A program made the position numbers and the translations under genes. 64,000 bases of DNA, from the NCBI RefSeq assembly GCF_026460885.1, contig NZ_JAOVZW010000008.1, forward strand, positions 310,001 through 374,000, written 5' to 3'. Positions within the stretch are counted from its first letter, which is position 1. Every line of letters begins with the position of its first letter. This document shows, piece by piece, positions 35,590-44,536 of this stretch. The DNA comes from Chryseobacterium formosum (GTDB taxonomy: Bacteria > Bacteroidota > Bacteroidia > Flavobacteriales > Weeksellaceae). A model generated the notes under the pieces. It did no database searches. It saw only the letters and a list, made by a program, of their open reading frames with translations, and was not told the DNA's origin.

Positions 35590-36991
35590 GTGATATTTAT
35601 TTAATATTTTGGTTGGTAATGCTAATTTAAAGATAATAAATTATAATAACCAATTTTTTTTATTGACGCAAAAATAATCTTTTTTTTTAATTTCAATTTT
35701 TGATTATTATGTAATCCTTAATATATATTGAAGGTAAAATTTCTTAAAAAATGGTTTTATATTGTGAATTTAAAGATGATTATTAGATATGAATTAGAAA
35801 AATATAGAACTTATGCATTAGATTTTCAATAAGTTAAGTTTTTATTTTTTCAAAGTTTATATTTTAAGTTTCATTCTGAAATTGTAAAAACAATTAGAAA
35901 TAAACTCTCTTAAAAAATTAGATTTATTTTATAGTTTAGGATTGGTAAGCTGTTGTTATTTAAAGTAATAAGGTGTTATTTGTTTCGGTGCCAGTTTTAA
36001 AGAAAATTTAATATTAAAATAATTCATCATTTATCATTTCTTATTTAAAAGTTCGGATTTCATTTAATGCTTAAAATTTATTTTGACTTTATAGCATTTT
36101 GTATTTTCGTCAAACGATTTTTATATTCCTCAAAATCTTCTTTAAAACACTAAAAGCTTTGTTTTTTTTAATCTTCAAACATAAAAATAACTTATAGCAT
36201 TCATCATTTATTGGTTTATAATACATCGGTTATTTTTGAATAGAATGAATTTGATAAATATATTTTATATCAATTTATTTGGAATTAATACCTTTAAGCA
36301 TTTATCTATAAATAAACAGCTTAAAACCTTAATGTAAGTACTTTTTAATTTTATCAGTTAAATGAAATAGGGTTTTTATAAAACATTTCATTCTATGACC
36401 AGGCTCATAACTATCTTCTAAAATATATTCATAGCTTTACTAAATACCAAACAAGATATATTATGAACTCATTAGATGCATCAAAATCTCTCTGCTGCCA
36501 AAAGTTTTCGTACAGAATATTTAAATTCTTTAAAATTTCATTTTAAATACATCAAATTATCATCGGGATCATTTTATTCATGTGAATATTTACTGCAATA
36601 AATTTTATTAAGTAATTTTTATTCACAATAATTTTATTTAAGATTTAAACTTAATGTTAACTGAAAATAAATATCAAGGGAGGATAACATTGCACATAAT
36701 TTGGAAATTCTATATTAATCATGAATTCCAATATTCACCATCAGTTCACAGGTTATTTCAGATATGATCAAAGAAAAAGCAGTACGTACGAAAAACTTTT
36801 CAATCCTAGAGGAATCAAAAATATTTATGATTTATCAGTTTCGTGAAAGAAAATTCAAGTTGAGCAATAGATTTTATTAAAGAGTCTTACATAATTTATA
36901 GGAAGGCATTTAAGGAAAATTCAACTATAAAATTATACTCTCAAAGCAACATCACGAATTTCAGTAAATTCTAAATCAAAAATAAATTATA
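35590..36991. other. 1.4-kb gene-poor, very AT-rich region
   Basis: No ORF above 60 codons was supported on either strand, and no RNA gene or repeat array was recognised. It contains many short dead frames, poly-A/T tracts and one 41-codon ORF (36721-36846). It might contain decayed genes or regulatory RNA; nothing firmer can be said. Confidence 0.55.
36721..36846 (+). CDS. Possible 41-residue small protein
   Basis: ATG at 36721 and TGA at 36844-36846. The product begins MNSNIHHQFTGYFRYDQRKS and ends NPRGIKNIYDLSVS, with ordinary amino-acid composition and no low complexity. This is notable because surrounding frames are full of stops. No homology can be claimed; it may be chance or a fragment. 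Confidence 0.25.
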   Translation: MNSNIHHQFTGYFRYDQRKSSTYEKLFNPRGIKNIYDLSVS

Positions 36992-37591
36992 ATGAAACCT
37001 AAAAATATACCGGGAGTTCCTAAACATGTAAAAGGAAGCTTTCACGATACCGAAAGCAAAAAAGAGGTTGGAAATTCCAGTGATCTTGATTTGAAATTTA
37101 CTATTCTGAAAAAACGATTTTTATCAATTAATCAATGGCGGGATTACTGTAAGGAAAGTGCAACTGACTTCCGGCTTTTCGATTTTGCAGGAAAAAATGT
37201 AGAACGTTTACCCCAACTTGGAGATTACATAAGAATTGATATTCCCGGACCAGGCGGAAGTGAAGGAAGGTCGTTTGATTGGGTTCAGATTATATCAATT
37301 GATCTTGCAAATTCTGATATGATTATCATTCAATGTAGACCTTCAAAAGATCCTGTAAAACAAAACACCAAAAAAATTGCTCATTTTTATTCTAGTCATG
37401 CAACCTCAACGTTTATCATTTCAAAAGAAAAAGATGGGATAAAAGCCGGTATCTACGGAAGAAATGAATATCCCAATTTAAAAGCGGGATTTTTTAATTC
37501 AATCAGAAATATTATGATTGCAGTTGGAGGAATGCTCGGTTTGTCAAAAGTACAATGGAAATGTCTTGCTGAAGGATTCGTAGATTTTTAA
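36992..37591 (+). CDS. Conserved-looking cytoplasmic protein of unknown function
   Basis: 199 residues, no signal peptide. A charged N-terminus (KNIPGVPKHVKGSFHD) leads to a compact alpha/beta body: LSINQWRDYC, LPQLGDYIRIDIPGPGGSEGRSFDWVQI, MIIIQCRPSK. The segment HFYSSHATSTFII is followed by a hydrophobic stretch NIMIAVGGMLGLSK near the end. The protein looks well folded but matches no family I recognise. It precedes a bidirectional terminator. Confidence 0.6.
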   Translation: MKPKNIPGVPKHVKGSFHDTESKKEVGNSSDLDLKFTILKKRFLSINQWRDYCKESATDFRLFDFAGKNVERLPQLGDYIRIDIPGPGGSEGRSFDWVQIISIDLANSDMIIIQCRPSKDPVKQNTKKIAHFYSSHATSTFIISKEKDGIKAGIYGRNEYPNLKAGFFNSIRNIMIAVGGMLGLSKVQWKCLAEGFVDF

Positions 37592-37611
37592 ATAAATTTA
37601 TCATTGTTCAT

Positions 37612-37656
37612 ATAAAAAAAAGAGGAGCACTATTTTAGTGTTCCTCTTTTTCAAAT
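37612..37656. terminator. Bidirectional terminator between 36992 gene and ccoG
   Basis: AGAGGAGCAC and GTGTTCCTCT pair (one G-U) with A-rich and T-rich flanks on both sides, serving the two converging genes. Confidence 0.85.
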
Positions 37657-39110
37657 TAAAACTGTAGTTTAAATGGACCTTCAAAATAAGTATCATAAGA
37701 ATCAACAAGATTTCCCTTCAAATCATAGACACCAATTGTAATATTTTGTTTGCTTAAATTCATTTCTTTTTCCGGGAAAGTAATGTTTACAGTTCCTTTT
37801 GTTATTTTATCTTTATCAACCGTTATTTTACTTGATCCACTGTAAATAACTTCACCATGAGAAGGTTCGATTACTTTAATTGTCAGTATTTTCTTATCAT
37901 TCGATTTGTTTAAAAAAGTATAATTGTAGGTATTGACAATCATCTTATCTCTCACAAAAAATGTGCTTCCTGCAGGTTTTATAAATTTAGCTTCAAGATC
38001 GCCTCGACTGTATAAAAGATATGCGAGTAAAAGCTGTAATGCAACCAAAACAATCATAAAAATTTTCATTCTTGTTGTAAATCGGGTCGGTTGACGTGTT
38101 TCAATTTCTTTTTCTGAAGCATAGCGAATTAGTCCTTTTGGAAGTCCTACTTTCTCCATTACCTCATCACAGGCGTCAATACAGGCTGTACAATTTACAC
38201 ACTCCAATTGCTGACCATCCCGAATGTCAATTCCGGTCGGACAAACAACTACGCATTGATAACAGTCTATACAATCTCCTTTTCCAGCTGCTTCACGGTC
38301 TTCGCCTTTTCGCCATTTAGCTCTGTTTTCACCACGATGATAATCATAAAATACATTGATGGTTTCTTTATCAATTAAAACACCCTGAAGTCTTCCATAA
38401 GGGCAAACCAATGTACAAACCTGCTCTCGAAACCATGCAAAAACAAAATAAAAAGCAATAGTAAAAAGTATAATTACAATAAAATTGGTTGGATGTGCAA
38501 AAGGACCTTCCGTAACCGTTTGGAAAACTTTCTCATAACCAACAATGGTCATCATCATAAAATGCGTGAAAATAAGTGAAAGAATAAAAAATATTGTCCA
38601 TTTTAATAATCTTTTCCATATTTTTTCGGTATCCCATTCCTGTCTGTCGAGTTTCATTTGCCGGTTTCGGTCACCTTCAATGGCAAATTCAATTTTACGA
38701 AATACAGATTCCAAAAAAATGGTTTGTGGACAAATCCATCCACAAAAAATTCTGCCAAATGCGATGGTGAAAATAATAATGCAGATTAATGCAACGATGG
38801 CTCCTACTGTTAGAAGGAAAAAATCTTGCGGATAAAAAGGCTGCCCCAGGATAAAAAACTCTCTGTCGATTACATTGAGCAGTATTAAAGGATTTCCATT
38901 TATCTTAACAAACGGAACTGCCAAATAAAAAGCTAATAAAATGTACGCAACAATAGTTCGGTAATTGGTGTATTTACCTTTTGGTTTTTTCGGAAAAACC
39001 CATTTTCTTTTTCCCGATTGTTCCATTGTTCCAATCGAGTCACGATAAGTTTCTGGGCTGAGAACCTGTCCTTGTCCACCACGGATTTCTGTATTTTCAT
39101 TTAAAGACAT
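37656..39110 (-). CDS. ccoG: Cytochrome c oxidase accessory protein CcoG (FixG/RdxA)
   Basis: 484 residues. Several membrane spans (YRTIVAYILLAFYLAVPFV; FFLLTVGAIVALICIIIFTIAF), the CGWICPQTIF motif, and two 4Fe-4S ferredoxin clusters (CIDCYQCVVVCPTGID; CVNCTACIDACDEVM) are all present. An immunoglobulin-like C-terminal domain (about 390-484) follows a last helix. CcoG helps copper delivery for cbb3 oxidase assembly, probably by reducing Cu(II). The ccoNOP genes are not in the window. It converges on the 36992 gene. Confidence 0.95.
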   Translation of the reverse strand: MSLNENTEIRGGQGQVLSPETYRDSIGTMEQSGKRKWVFPKKPKGKYTNYRTIVAYILLAFYLAVPFVKINGNPLILLNVIDREFFILGQPFYPQDFFLLTVGAIVALICIIIFTIAFGRIFCGWICPQTIFLESVFRKIEFAIEGDRNRQMKLDRQEWDTEKIWKRLLKWTIFFILSLIFTHFMMMTIVGYEKVFQTVTEGPFAHPTNFIVIILFTIAFYFVFAWFREQVCTLVCPYGRLQGVLIDKETINVFYDYHRGENRAKWRKGEDREAAGKGDCIDCYQCVVVCPTGIDIRDGQQLECVNCTACIDACDEVMEKVGLPKGLIRYASEKEIETRQPTRFTTRMKIFMIVLVALQLLLAYLLYSRGDLEAKFIKPAGSTFFVRDKMIVNTYNYTFLNKSNDKKILTIKVIEPSHGEVIYSGSSKITVDKDKITKGTVNITFPEKEMNLSKQNITIGVYDLKGNLVDSYDTYFEGPFKLQF

Positions 39111-39252
39111 GATTAATTTTTTTTGTGAAATGGTTCTTCAAAAATATTTTTAATCGTATTGTAACTTACAGATACAATGCTATTACACTAATTTGCAATA
39201 TTGATAATCTATTCCTTATATTTATCATAATTTTAAAATATTAAGGAATAGA

Positions 39253-39284
39253 GCAAAAAAAAGATCCGCTATCGGATCTTTCTA
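39253..39284 (-). terminator. Terminator of the YciE/F-like gene
   Basis: AAAGATCCG and CGGATCTTT pair closely; the minus-strand product runs into TTTTTTTTGC. Confidence 0.8.
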
Positions 39285-39285
39285 A

Positions 39286-39873
39286 TTAATTATTAATCGC
39301 TTTTGAATTGAGATTGGTATCTGCAATTTTCGTGAGCAGATTGTTACAGTTTTTTTCTTCATCCAGAGTAGAGAGCAAATATTTCAGACAATCTTTTTCT
39401 TTTAAAACTTTTGCATAAGCTGCTAAAGTACCATAAGTTGCAATTTCGTAATGCTCAACTTTCTGCGCCGCTGCAATAATTCCTGCATCACGTACTGCAC
39501 CTGGTTTTGTTTCTTCCATAATGCTTTTTCCTTCCTCTAAAAGTCCTTCCATTGCATCACATTTTTTCGCCTGTGCTCGTTTTTTTAAAGCTTTGAAACA
39601 TCCTTCTAATCTTCTTACATGTTCTTTGGTTTCTTCCAAATGATCTGCTATTGCATTTTTCAATTTCGGTTCTGTTGCATTTTTATGCATTTTGGGTAAC
39701 GCTTTTGTAAGTGCTTTTTCTGCCCAATAAATATCTTTTAATCCGTCCTCAAACAAATCGCTCAGATCTTTTGCGGCATCTTTTTTGGCAGGAGTTTTAG
39801 AAGCTGTTTTTGATTCCTTTGTTGATGCTTTTGCAGTTGTACTTTTTTTAGCAGGTACATTTTTAGTTGCCAT
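39286..39873 (-). CDS. DUF892 (YciE/YciF-like) ferritin-like protein with basic histone-like N-terminus
   Basis: 195 residues. About 38-190 is the DUF892 four-helix bundle: LSDLFEDGLKDIYWAEKAL, HLEETKEHVRRLEGCF, KVEHYEIATYGTL, LLSTLDEEKNC. Glu/His ligands typical of ferritin-like di-iron sites are visible. The first 36 residues are Lys/Ala/Ser/Thr-rich (AKKSTTAKASTKESK, KTPAKKDAAK), resembling histone H1-type tails. This suggests DNA contact as in some Dps proteins (inference). General stress protein family. The upstream region has TGATAAAAC and TGTGGTAT motifs shared with the DUF2383 gene. Confidence 0.85.
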   Translation of the reverse strand: MATKNVPAKKSTTAKASTKESKTASKTPAKKDAAKDLSDLFEDGLKDIYWAEKALTKALPKMHKNATEPKLKNAIADHLEETKEHVRRLEGCFKALKKRAQAKKCDAMEGLLEEGKSIMEETKPGAVRDAGIIAAAQKVEHYEIATYGTLAAYAKVLKEKDCLKYLLSTLDEEKNCNNLLTKIADTNLNSKAINN

Positions 39874-40200
39874 AATATTTTATTGATTGGTTTATGAATG
39901 TTAAAATTACAATTTTCAGACCATCAATGATAAAACGACCAAGATGTGGTATTTAATCTTTTTTTTATTTTTAAAATGACTACAAACATAATACAAAAGA
40001 TTTTTAATTTCTAAATTGGATAATATTTAAAACAAAGGAAAGTTCTTCCTCGTTTATTTAAATATATTTTATAGAACTTGAGTTACATTCTGAATACTCA
40101 GGTTTATTATTCCGAATTTATTTTGGAATGCTTTAAACTCATTTGGAATAAAAATCACCAATTATTTTTAAAAAAATATATCAAACCATACAATAGAACT
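39874..40200. other. Divergent intergenic region of the stress block
   Basis: 327 bases between the divergent DUF892 and SDR genes. TGATAAAAC (39928-39936) and TGTGGTAT (39945-39952) lie upstream of DUF892 and recur in front of the DUF2383 gene. An in-frame TTG extension of the SDR ORF from 40078 is judged non-coding. Confidence 0.5.
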
Positions 40201-40953
40201 ATGAATAAATTGAAACTTGAAGGCAAAACAGCCCTCATTACAGGAGCCGGTAGTGGAATTGGTAAAGCAGTAGCTCTCCTTTTTGCTGAAGAAGGAGCAA
40301 ATATTGCCATTATTTATCACAGTGATGATAATGACGCTGAGAAAACTAAAAAAGAAATTCTTGCTTTGGGAAGCAAATGTATTATAATGAAAGGCGATAT
40401 CAACGATAATGATTTCTGCGAAAAATCTACGAAAGAGGTTGTTGAAAAATTTGGAGCAATTGATATTTTAGTTAATAATGCAGGAACGCAAACGCCGCAA
40501 GATGATATTTCAAAATTAAAAGAAGAAGATATTCGAATCACTTTTAATTCAAATATTATTGGGATGATTTTGCTTACCAAAGCTGTTTTCCCATATTTAA
40601 AAGAGGGGAGCAGTGTTATCAACACAACTTCTGCGGTTGCTTATCAAGGTCACGAAGAACTTTTAGATTATTCTGCTACAAAAGGGGCAATTGTTTCTTT
40701 CACCAGATCATTGGCATTGCAGTCAAAACCAAAAGGATTCAGGGTAAATGCAGTCGCACCAGGTCCTGTTGCAACGCCGTTAACGAAAGAAACTTTTGGC
40801 GAAGAAGAAGAGAATGAAAACAAACCGCCTTTACAAAGAAATGCTTCTACTGAAGAAATTGCACCGAGTTATCTTTTCCTTGCAACAGAAGATTCAGCAC
40901 AAATTACGGGACAGGTTTTACACCCAAATGGCGGAATTATTGTCAATGGATAA
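40201..40953 (+). CDS. SDR family oxidoreductase (glucose-1-dehydrogenase/YhdF-like)
   Basis: 250 residues from the ATG at 40201, which gives the standard SDR start; an upstream TTG would add 41 residues of unlikely sequence. Cofactor motif TGAGSGIG at 14-21, NNAG at about 93, and catalytic Tyr157-Ser-Ala-Thr-Lys161. The insertion EEEENENKPPLQR near the C-terminus and the final GQVLHPNGGIIVNG are typical of the general-stress SDR branch. It sits beside YciE/F-like and DUF2383 genes, a familiar stress neighbourhood. Substrate unknown. Confidence 0.9.
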   Translation: MNKLKLEGKTALITGAGSGIGKAVALLFAEEGANIAIIYHSDDNDAEKTKKEILALGSKCIIMKGDINDNDFCEKSTKEVVEKFGAIDILVNNAGTQTPQDDISKLKEEDIRITFNSNIIGMILLTKAVFPYLKEGSSVINTTSAVAYQGHEELLDYSATKGAIVSFTRSLALQSKPKGFRVNAVAPGPVATPLTKETFGEEEENENKPPLQRNASTEEIAPSYLFLATEDSAQITGQVLHPNGGIIVNG

Positions 40954-40982
40954 ATCAAAAATTTAATTTAGATTTTTACAAA

Positions 40983-41015
40983 AAAACGGTAAGTTGATTC
41001 TTACCGTTTTTCTTA
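40983..41015. terminator. Bidirectional terminator between SDR and 41025 genes
   Basis: AAAACGGTAAG and CTTACCGTTTT form a perfect 11-bp stem around TTGATT. Confidence 0.9.
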
Positions 41016-41024
41016 TAATTGATT

Positions 41025-41255
41025 CTAATTGTTTTCTTCTTTATTAAAACTCACCACTTCAAAAAGCCCGTCTGATGAATACTTTTTACAGCTTTCATCA
41101 TCAAATTTCTCGGGATTCTCAAGAAAGTCATCGATGAATTTTTTACTTTCATCAGTATTGGCGGGAGCAATGACGAGGTGAAACATTTTTAGAACAGATT
41201 CATCTGCGTTTTTTAATGATTCTTTTTTATGTTGTAAAGCTTCTTGGTAGTTCAT
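41025..41255 (-). CDS. Small acidic cytoplasmic protein of unknown function
   Basis: 76 residues from the ATG at 41255. The longer frame to 41303 would overlap the upstream DUF2383 gene and adds a poor N-terminus. Helical, rich in Lys/Glu/Asp (NYQEALQHKKESLKNADES; ESKKFIDDFLENPEKF). No family recognised. It follows the DUF2383 gene by 19 bases and is surely in its operon, so a stress association is likely. Confidence 0.65.
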   Translation of the reverse strand: MNYQEALQHKKESLKNADESVLKMFHLVIAPANTDESKKFIDDFLENPEKFDDESCKKYSSDGLFEVVSFNKEENN

Positions 41256-41274
41256 ACAATTTGTTTTTAAATAA

Positions 41275-41739
41275 TTAATCTTCTTTGCCTTTGTAATGTT
41301 CAATATTATTAAACTGATGGTAGGAAATTCTCAAACTGTGAAGCTGATCGGCAATTACTGATGAGCTTTCAGAACATAAATCTCCACTTTTCAAGGCTTT
41401 TTCATAAGCTTCAATGGCGTGTTTTTCTCCAAAAACTACATTTTGTAAAGTTTCCTGATCATTGTTTGTCACTGGGAGAGAATTTTTAATATCAATCCAA
41501 CCTCTGTGGAGACTTCCTGCAACAGAACCGCTGTCTGAAGGATTTCCGCCTCGTTCTGTGATGAGATTAATAATTTCATTTTTCATAATTTTTGATTGTG
41601 AAATCATCTTGTCATATTCACCTTTTAAATCAGAATAACTTTCCCAAACCTTTCCTTCTACACTTTCGAAACCTCGAATTCGGTCATTGGTAATCTGTAA
41701 TAAATCATTCAGTACCGACATTGTTTTTGAATTTTCCAT
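41275..41739 (-). CDS. DUF2383 / PA2169 family four-helix-bundle protein
   Basis: 154 residues. The ordered helices VLNDLLQITNDRIRGFESVEGKV, YDKMISQSKIMKNEIINLI, the GSVAGSLHRGWIDIK stretch and FGEKHAIEAYEKALKSGDL are the hallmark of the PA2169/DUF2383 ferritin-like family. These proteins are common in stress loci next to YciE/F. Function unestablished. It leads a two-gene operon with the 41025 gene. Its upstream region has TGATAAAAC and TGTGGTAT motifs plus a separate leftward terminator. Confidence 0.88.
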   Translation of the reverse strand: MENSKTMSVLNDLLQITNDRIRGFESVEGKVWESYSDLKGEYDKMISQSKIMKNEIINLITERGGNPSDSGSVAGSLHRGWIDIKNSLPVTNNDQETLQNVVFGEKHAIEAYEKALKSGDLCSESSSVIADQLHSLRISYHQFNNIEHYKGKED

Positions 41740-42095
41740 AATACTTTTTTTAGTGAAGATTAAACAACAAATATGCCCTGATAAAACATTGTGGTATGTA
41801 GTATTGATTTAAAAAAAAAAATTGCCCGCAAAACAGGCAATTTAAAAATCATAATAATATGTGATATGTAGTGGTGTATTACATATTATTCAATTACTAT
41901 GCCGCACATAGAATATGTGGTATCTATTCTTGAAATTTGTGGTCTAATTATATTAAAACTAAATATTACGTTTATGTTACTAATCATAAACTTTTGCAAT
42001 GCATAAGTCTATATTTACGGTGGACAAATCGCATAAGTGGGAATACGGTTTCACTTTAATGAGATTTTGTTTATCAACTTATTACAAATTTTTTT
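41740..42095. other. Intergenic region with orphan terminator and TGTGGTAT motifs
   Basis: 356 bases between the divergent DUF2383 and Crp-type genes. It holds TGATAAAAC (41779-41787), TGTGGTAT (41790-41797 and 41916-41923), a minus-strand terminator (41811-41843) with no gene upstream of it, and related GTGGT variants at about 41870 and 41938. Confidence 0.6.
41811..41843 (-). terminator. Orphan intrinsic terminator, candidate end of a small RNA
   Basis: On the minus strand AAATTGCC pairs with GGCAATTT around a 9-base loop and runs directly into ten or more T. No coding gene lies upstream on that strand before the Crp gene region, so it either ends an unannotated leftward transcript or attenuates the DUF2383 leader. 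Confidence 0.7.
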
Positions 42096-42692
42096 ATGGT
42101 AATTGACGAAGATGTTCTTCTTAAAAATGGAGCGGAAATTAGCGAATACAAAGCAGGACAAATTATTTTTTATGAGGGCTCGATGCCAAAGTATTATTTT
42201 CAAATTCGATCAGGACTCGTTAAACTCAATACATATAGAGACGACGGATCAGAATTTATTCACAGTTTACCTTCAGCAGGACACTGTTTTTCGGAAACAT
42301 TTCTTCATTATGAAGTTCCATACTGCATCAATGCGGAATGTCTGAACGATTCTTTAATCATTAAACAGGGAAAATCTGATTTCATGGCAATGCTTGATCG
42401 TAACAAGAATCTCATGCAGAATCTTCTTCGCCATAATGCCGAGAGAATGTTTTATCGACATAAAATGCTTACTACAATGTCTATCAATGCTCCATCTCAT
42501 CGGATTTATAAGGTACTTGAATTTCTGAAAACCCATCATAAGATTACGGAACCATTTAAGTTCGTTGTGCCTTTTTCGAGACAGCAGATTGCCAATCTTA
42601 CAGGATTGAGAGTAGAAACAGTAATCAGAACGGTGAAAAAATTAGAGCAGCAAAATTTGGTTAAAATTTGTGAAGGAAGAATCTGTCTTTAA
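42096..42692 (+). CDS. Crp/Fnr family transcriptional regulator
   Basis: 198 residues. A cyclic-nucleotide-binding-like jelly roll covers about 12-115 (AGQIIFYEGSMPKYYFQIRSG, LPSAGHCFSETFLH). A long dimer helix (about 120-145) is followed by the wHTH (about 150-198: FSRQQIANLTGLRVETVIRTVKKLEQQNLV). No Fnr-type N-terminal cysteine cluster is seen, and the cAMP phosphate cassette is not canonical, so the ligand is unclear. It sits in the middle of the stress block and is a natural candidate for binding the repeated TGTGGTAT motif. Confidence 0.9.
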   Translation: MVIDEDVLLKNGAEISEYKAGQIIFYEGSMPKYYFQIRSGLVKLNTYRDDGSEFIHSLPSAGHCFSETFLHYEVPYCINAECLNDSLIIKQGKSDFMAMLDRNKNLMQNLLRHNAERMFYRHKMLTTMSINAPSHRIYKVLEFLKTHHKITEPFKFVVPFSRQQIANLTGLRVETVIRTVKKLEQQNLVKICEGRICL

Positions 42693-42803
42693 AATAATAA
42701 TGTTTCTATGATTCAAAGCATATAGAATAATGTTGTTGAATACTTAAATTTACAGTTACATAAAGATATATCATCCATATAGTTAGGCTTTATGTTAAAA
42801 TAA

Positions 42804-42836
42804 AGATTTCCCTCTGATTTCAGAGGGAAATTTTTA
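42804..42836. terminator. Terminator after NDH-2/42834 operon
   Basis: ATTTCCCTCTG and CAGAGGGAAAT form an 11-bp stem around a 3-4 base loop; AT-rich on both sides, converging with the Crp gene. Confidence 0.85.
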
Positions 42837-43241
42837 TTTGATTTTATCATAAATAAATTTGGTAACCAAAGCACCGAAGAGATAATATCCGACTGTCATT
42901 ACTTTCTTTTTATTGTTTTCTGCAACCGGTTGGTCATTTAAGCCCATTTTTTGTGGCAAAGCAATAGCTCCGATTCCGGCTGCAAGTCCGCTTGTAAAAT
43001 CATGATTTGTGGCGGTTGTTCCGTAGTAAATAGCGTTGCTTACAATATCTCCGGCTAATGTTGCAGCATACAGTTTATCGGGATCTGAGATTTCAAGAGC
43101 CGTAGAATCTGTCATTTTTTTTAAAGCTTCTTCACCCACTTCATTAATGTGAGGAACGTTGTCAAAATTTTTTCTTACGATTTCGTGGAGTAGATTAAGT
43201 GCGATTGCACCTCCTAAACCCGCTAACATTTTTTTTAGCAT
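42834..43241 (-). CDS. Small membrane-associated protein of unknown function
   Basis: 135 residues. The first helix (LKKMLAGLGGAIALNLLHEIVRK) is amphipathic or membrane-inserting. The middle is glycine/alanine-rich (AATLAGDIVSNAIYYGTTA, GLAAGIGAIALPQKMG), and the end VGYYLFGALVTKFIYDKIK is another hydrophobic helix. It follows NDH-2 by 26 bases and probably shares its transcript. No family recognised; possibly an accessory membrane protein for respiratory or stress functions. Confidence 0.6.
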   Translation of the reverse strand: MLKKMLAGLGGAIALNLLHEIVRKNFDNVPHINEVGEEALKKMTDSTALEISDPDKLYAATLAGDIVSNAIYYGTTATNHDFTSGLAAGIGAIALPQKMGLNDQPVAENNKKKVMTVGYYLFGALVTKFIYDKIK

Positions 43242-43267
43242 AATATTTATTTTTAAAGATTTGATAT

Positions 43268-44536
43268 TTATTTTTCCTGACTGTTTTTTGTTGGCTGTAA
43301 AATCATCCGGATTGATGGATTATTGGTGATAAACAATCTGAACCATTCTAAAGCCAATCTGATTCTGTTTCTGAAACCTGTTAATGGAATAATATGGATA
43401 AACAACCACGTTAACCATGCAAAAAATCCTGTGTAAGAAAATTTAGGTAAATCAACTACTGCTTTGTACTTTGCAATAATTGCCATACTTCCTTTATCCT
43501 TATAAACAAATGGTTTCATCGCATTTCCAGTTTGATTTTGTTGGATATTTTTAGCAGCTAATTTCGCTTGTTGAATAGCAACTTGTGCCAATTGAGGATG
43601 ACCTTTTGGGAAATTTTTATCGGTCAATTGCATACAAATATCCCCTAATGCCCAAATATTTTCAAAACCTAAAACCCGATTGAACTCGTCTACTAAAATT
43701 CTTCTTCCTTTTCCTATACAGGTTTCAGGAATTCCTTGCACTTCTCGTCCAATGACTCCGGAAGTCCAGATCAGCGTTTCTGTTTTAATTTTTTTTCCGT
43801 CTGATAAAATTACGTTTCCGTCGATATAATCTTTCACTGAAACATTAAGCAAAATATTAACTCCCAATTTTTTTAAATTTTCATAAGCTGTTTTTTTAGC
43901 AGCATCACTCATAGGAGCAAGTAATGACGGAAGCGCATCTACAAGATAAAGATGAGAAAGATTCATTTTAATTTCAGGATATTCCTTTTCTGCAACATAA
44001 ACTCCCATCTCTGCAATCATTCCAGCCAATTCAACTCCGGTCGGTCCGCCTCCTGCAATGACAATATTTTGTAGTCTTTTTGCTTTTTCAACATCCTCAT
44101 TTCTGGAAGCTTTTTCTAAATTTAAAAGCAAATGGTTTTTTAGATATAAAGCTTCGTGAATAGTCTTCATTGGAAGTGCACATTTTTGTACATTTTCCAT
44201 TCCGAAAAAATTGGTTTCGGTTCCCAGAGCGATAATAGCATGATCATACTCTAAATTGCCGGTATCAGTTTCAATCATCTGCTGTTCGGTATTAATTTTC
44301 AAAAAACTGCCCATGTGAAAATGTACATTGGGATAATCTGAAAATAATTTACGAAACGGAAAACTAATATGAGAGGGCTCTATAAAAGCAGTTGCAACCT
44401 GATAAATCAGGGGCGGAAAAAAATGGTAATTATTTCGGTCAACCAAAGTAATATGAAAGTCTTTTGATTTGCCTAAAGTTTTGATAAAATTAATACCTGC
44501 GAAGCCTCCTCCTACAATTACAATATGTTTTTTCAT
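43268..44536 (-). CDS. ndh: Type II NADH:quinone dehydrogenase
   Basis: 422 residues with FAD-binding GGGFAG at 9-14, a second dinucleotide loop IVIAGGGPTGVELAGMI, the quinone-side motif GHPQLAQVAIQQ, and ALGDI for FAD. The C-terminal part (GFFAWLTWLFIHIIPLTGFRNR) is the amphipathic membrane anchor of NDH-2. It transfers electrons from NADH to menaquinone without pumping. Placed in a stress block with catalase, it may serve redox balancing. TGTGGTAC (44617-44624) lies in its upstream region. Confidence 0.92.
   Translation of the reverse strand: MKKHIVIVGGGFAGINFIKTLGKSKDFHITLVDRNNYHFFPPLIYQVATAFIEPSHISFPFRKLFSDYPNVHFHMGSFLKINTEQQMIETDTGNLEYDHAIIALGTETNFFGMENVQKCALPMKTIHEALYLKNHLLLNLEKASRNEDVEKAKRLQNIVIAGGGPTGVELAGMIAEMGVYVAEKEYPEIKMNLSHLYLVDALPSLLAPMSDAAKKTAYENLKKLGVNILLNVSVKDYIDGNVILSDGKKIKTETLIWTSGVIGREVQGIPETCIGKGRRILVDEFNRVLGFENIWALGDICMQLTDKNFPKGHPQLAQVAIQQAKLAAKNIQQNQTGNAMKPFVYKDKGSMAIIAKYKAVVDLPKFSYTGFFAWLTWLFIHIIPLTGFRNRIRLALEWFRLFITNNPSIRMILQPTKNSQEK

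Noticed and set aside
40078..40200. N-terminal extension of the SDR ORF from a TTG
   Set aside because: It adds 41 residues of low-quality sequence ahead of a standard SDR N-terminus at 40201.
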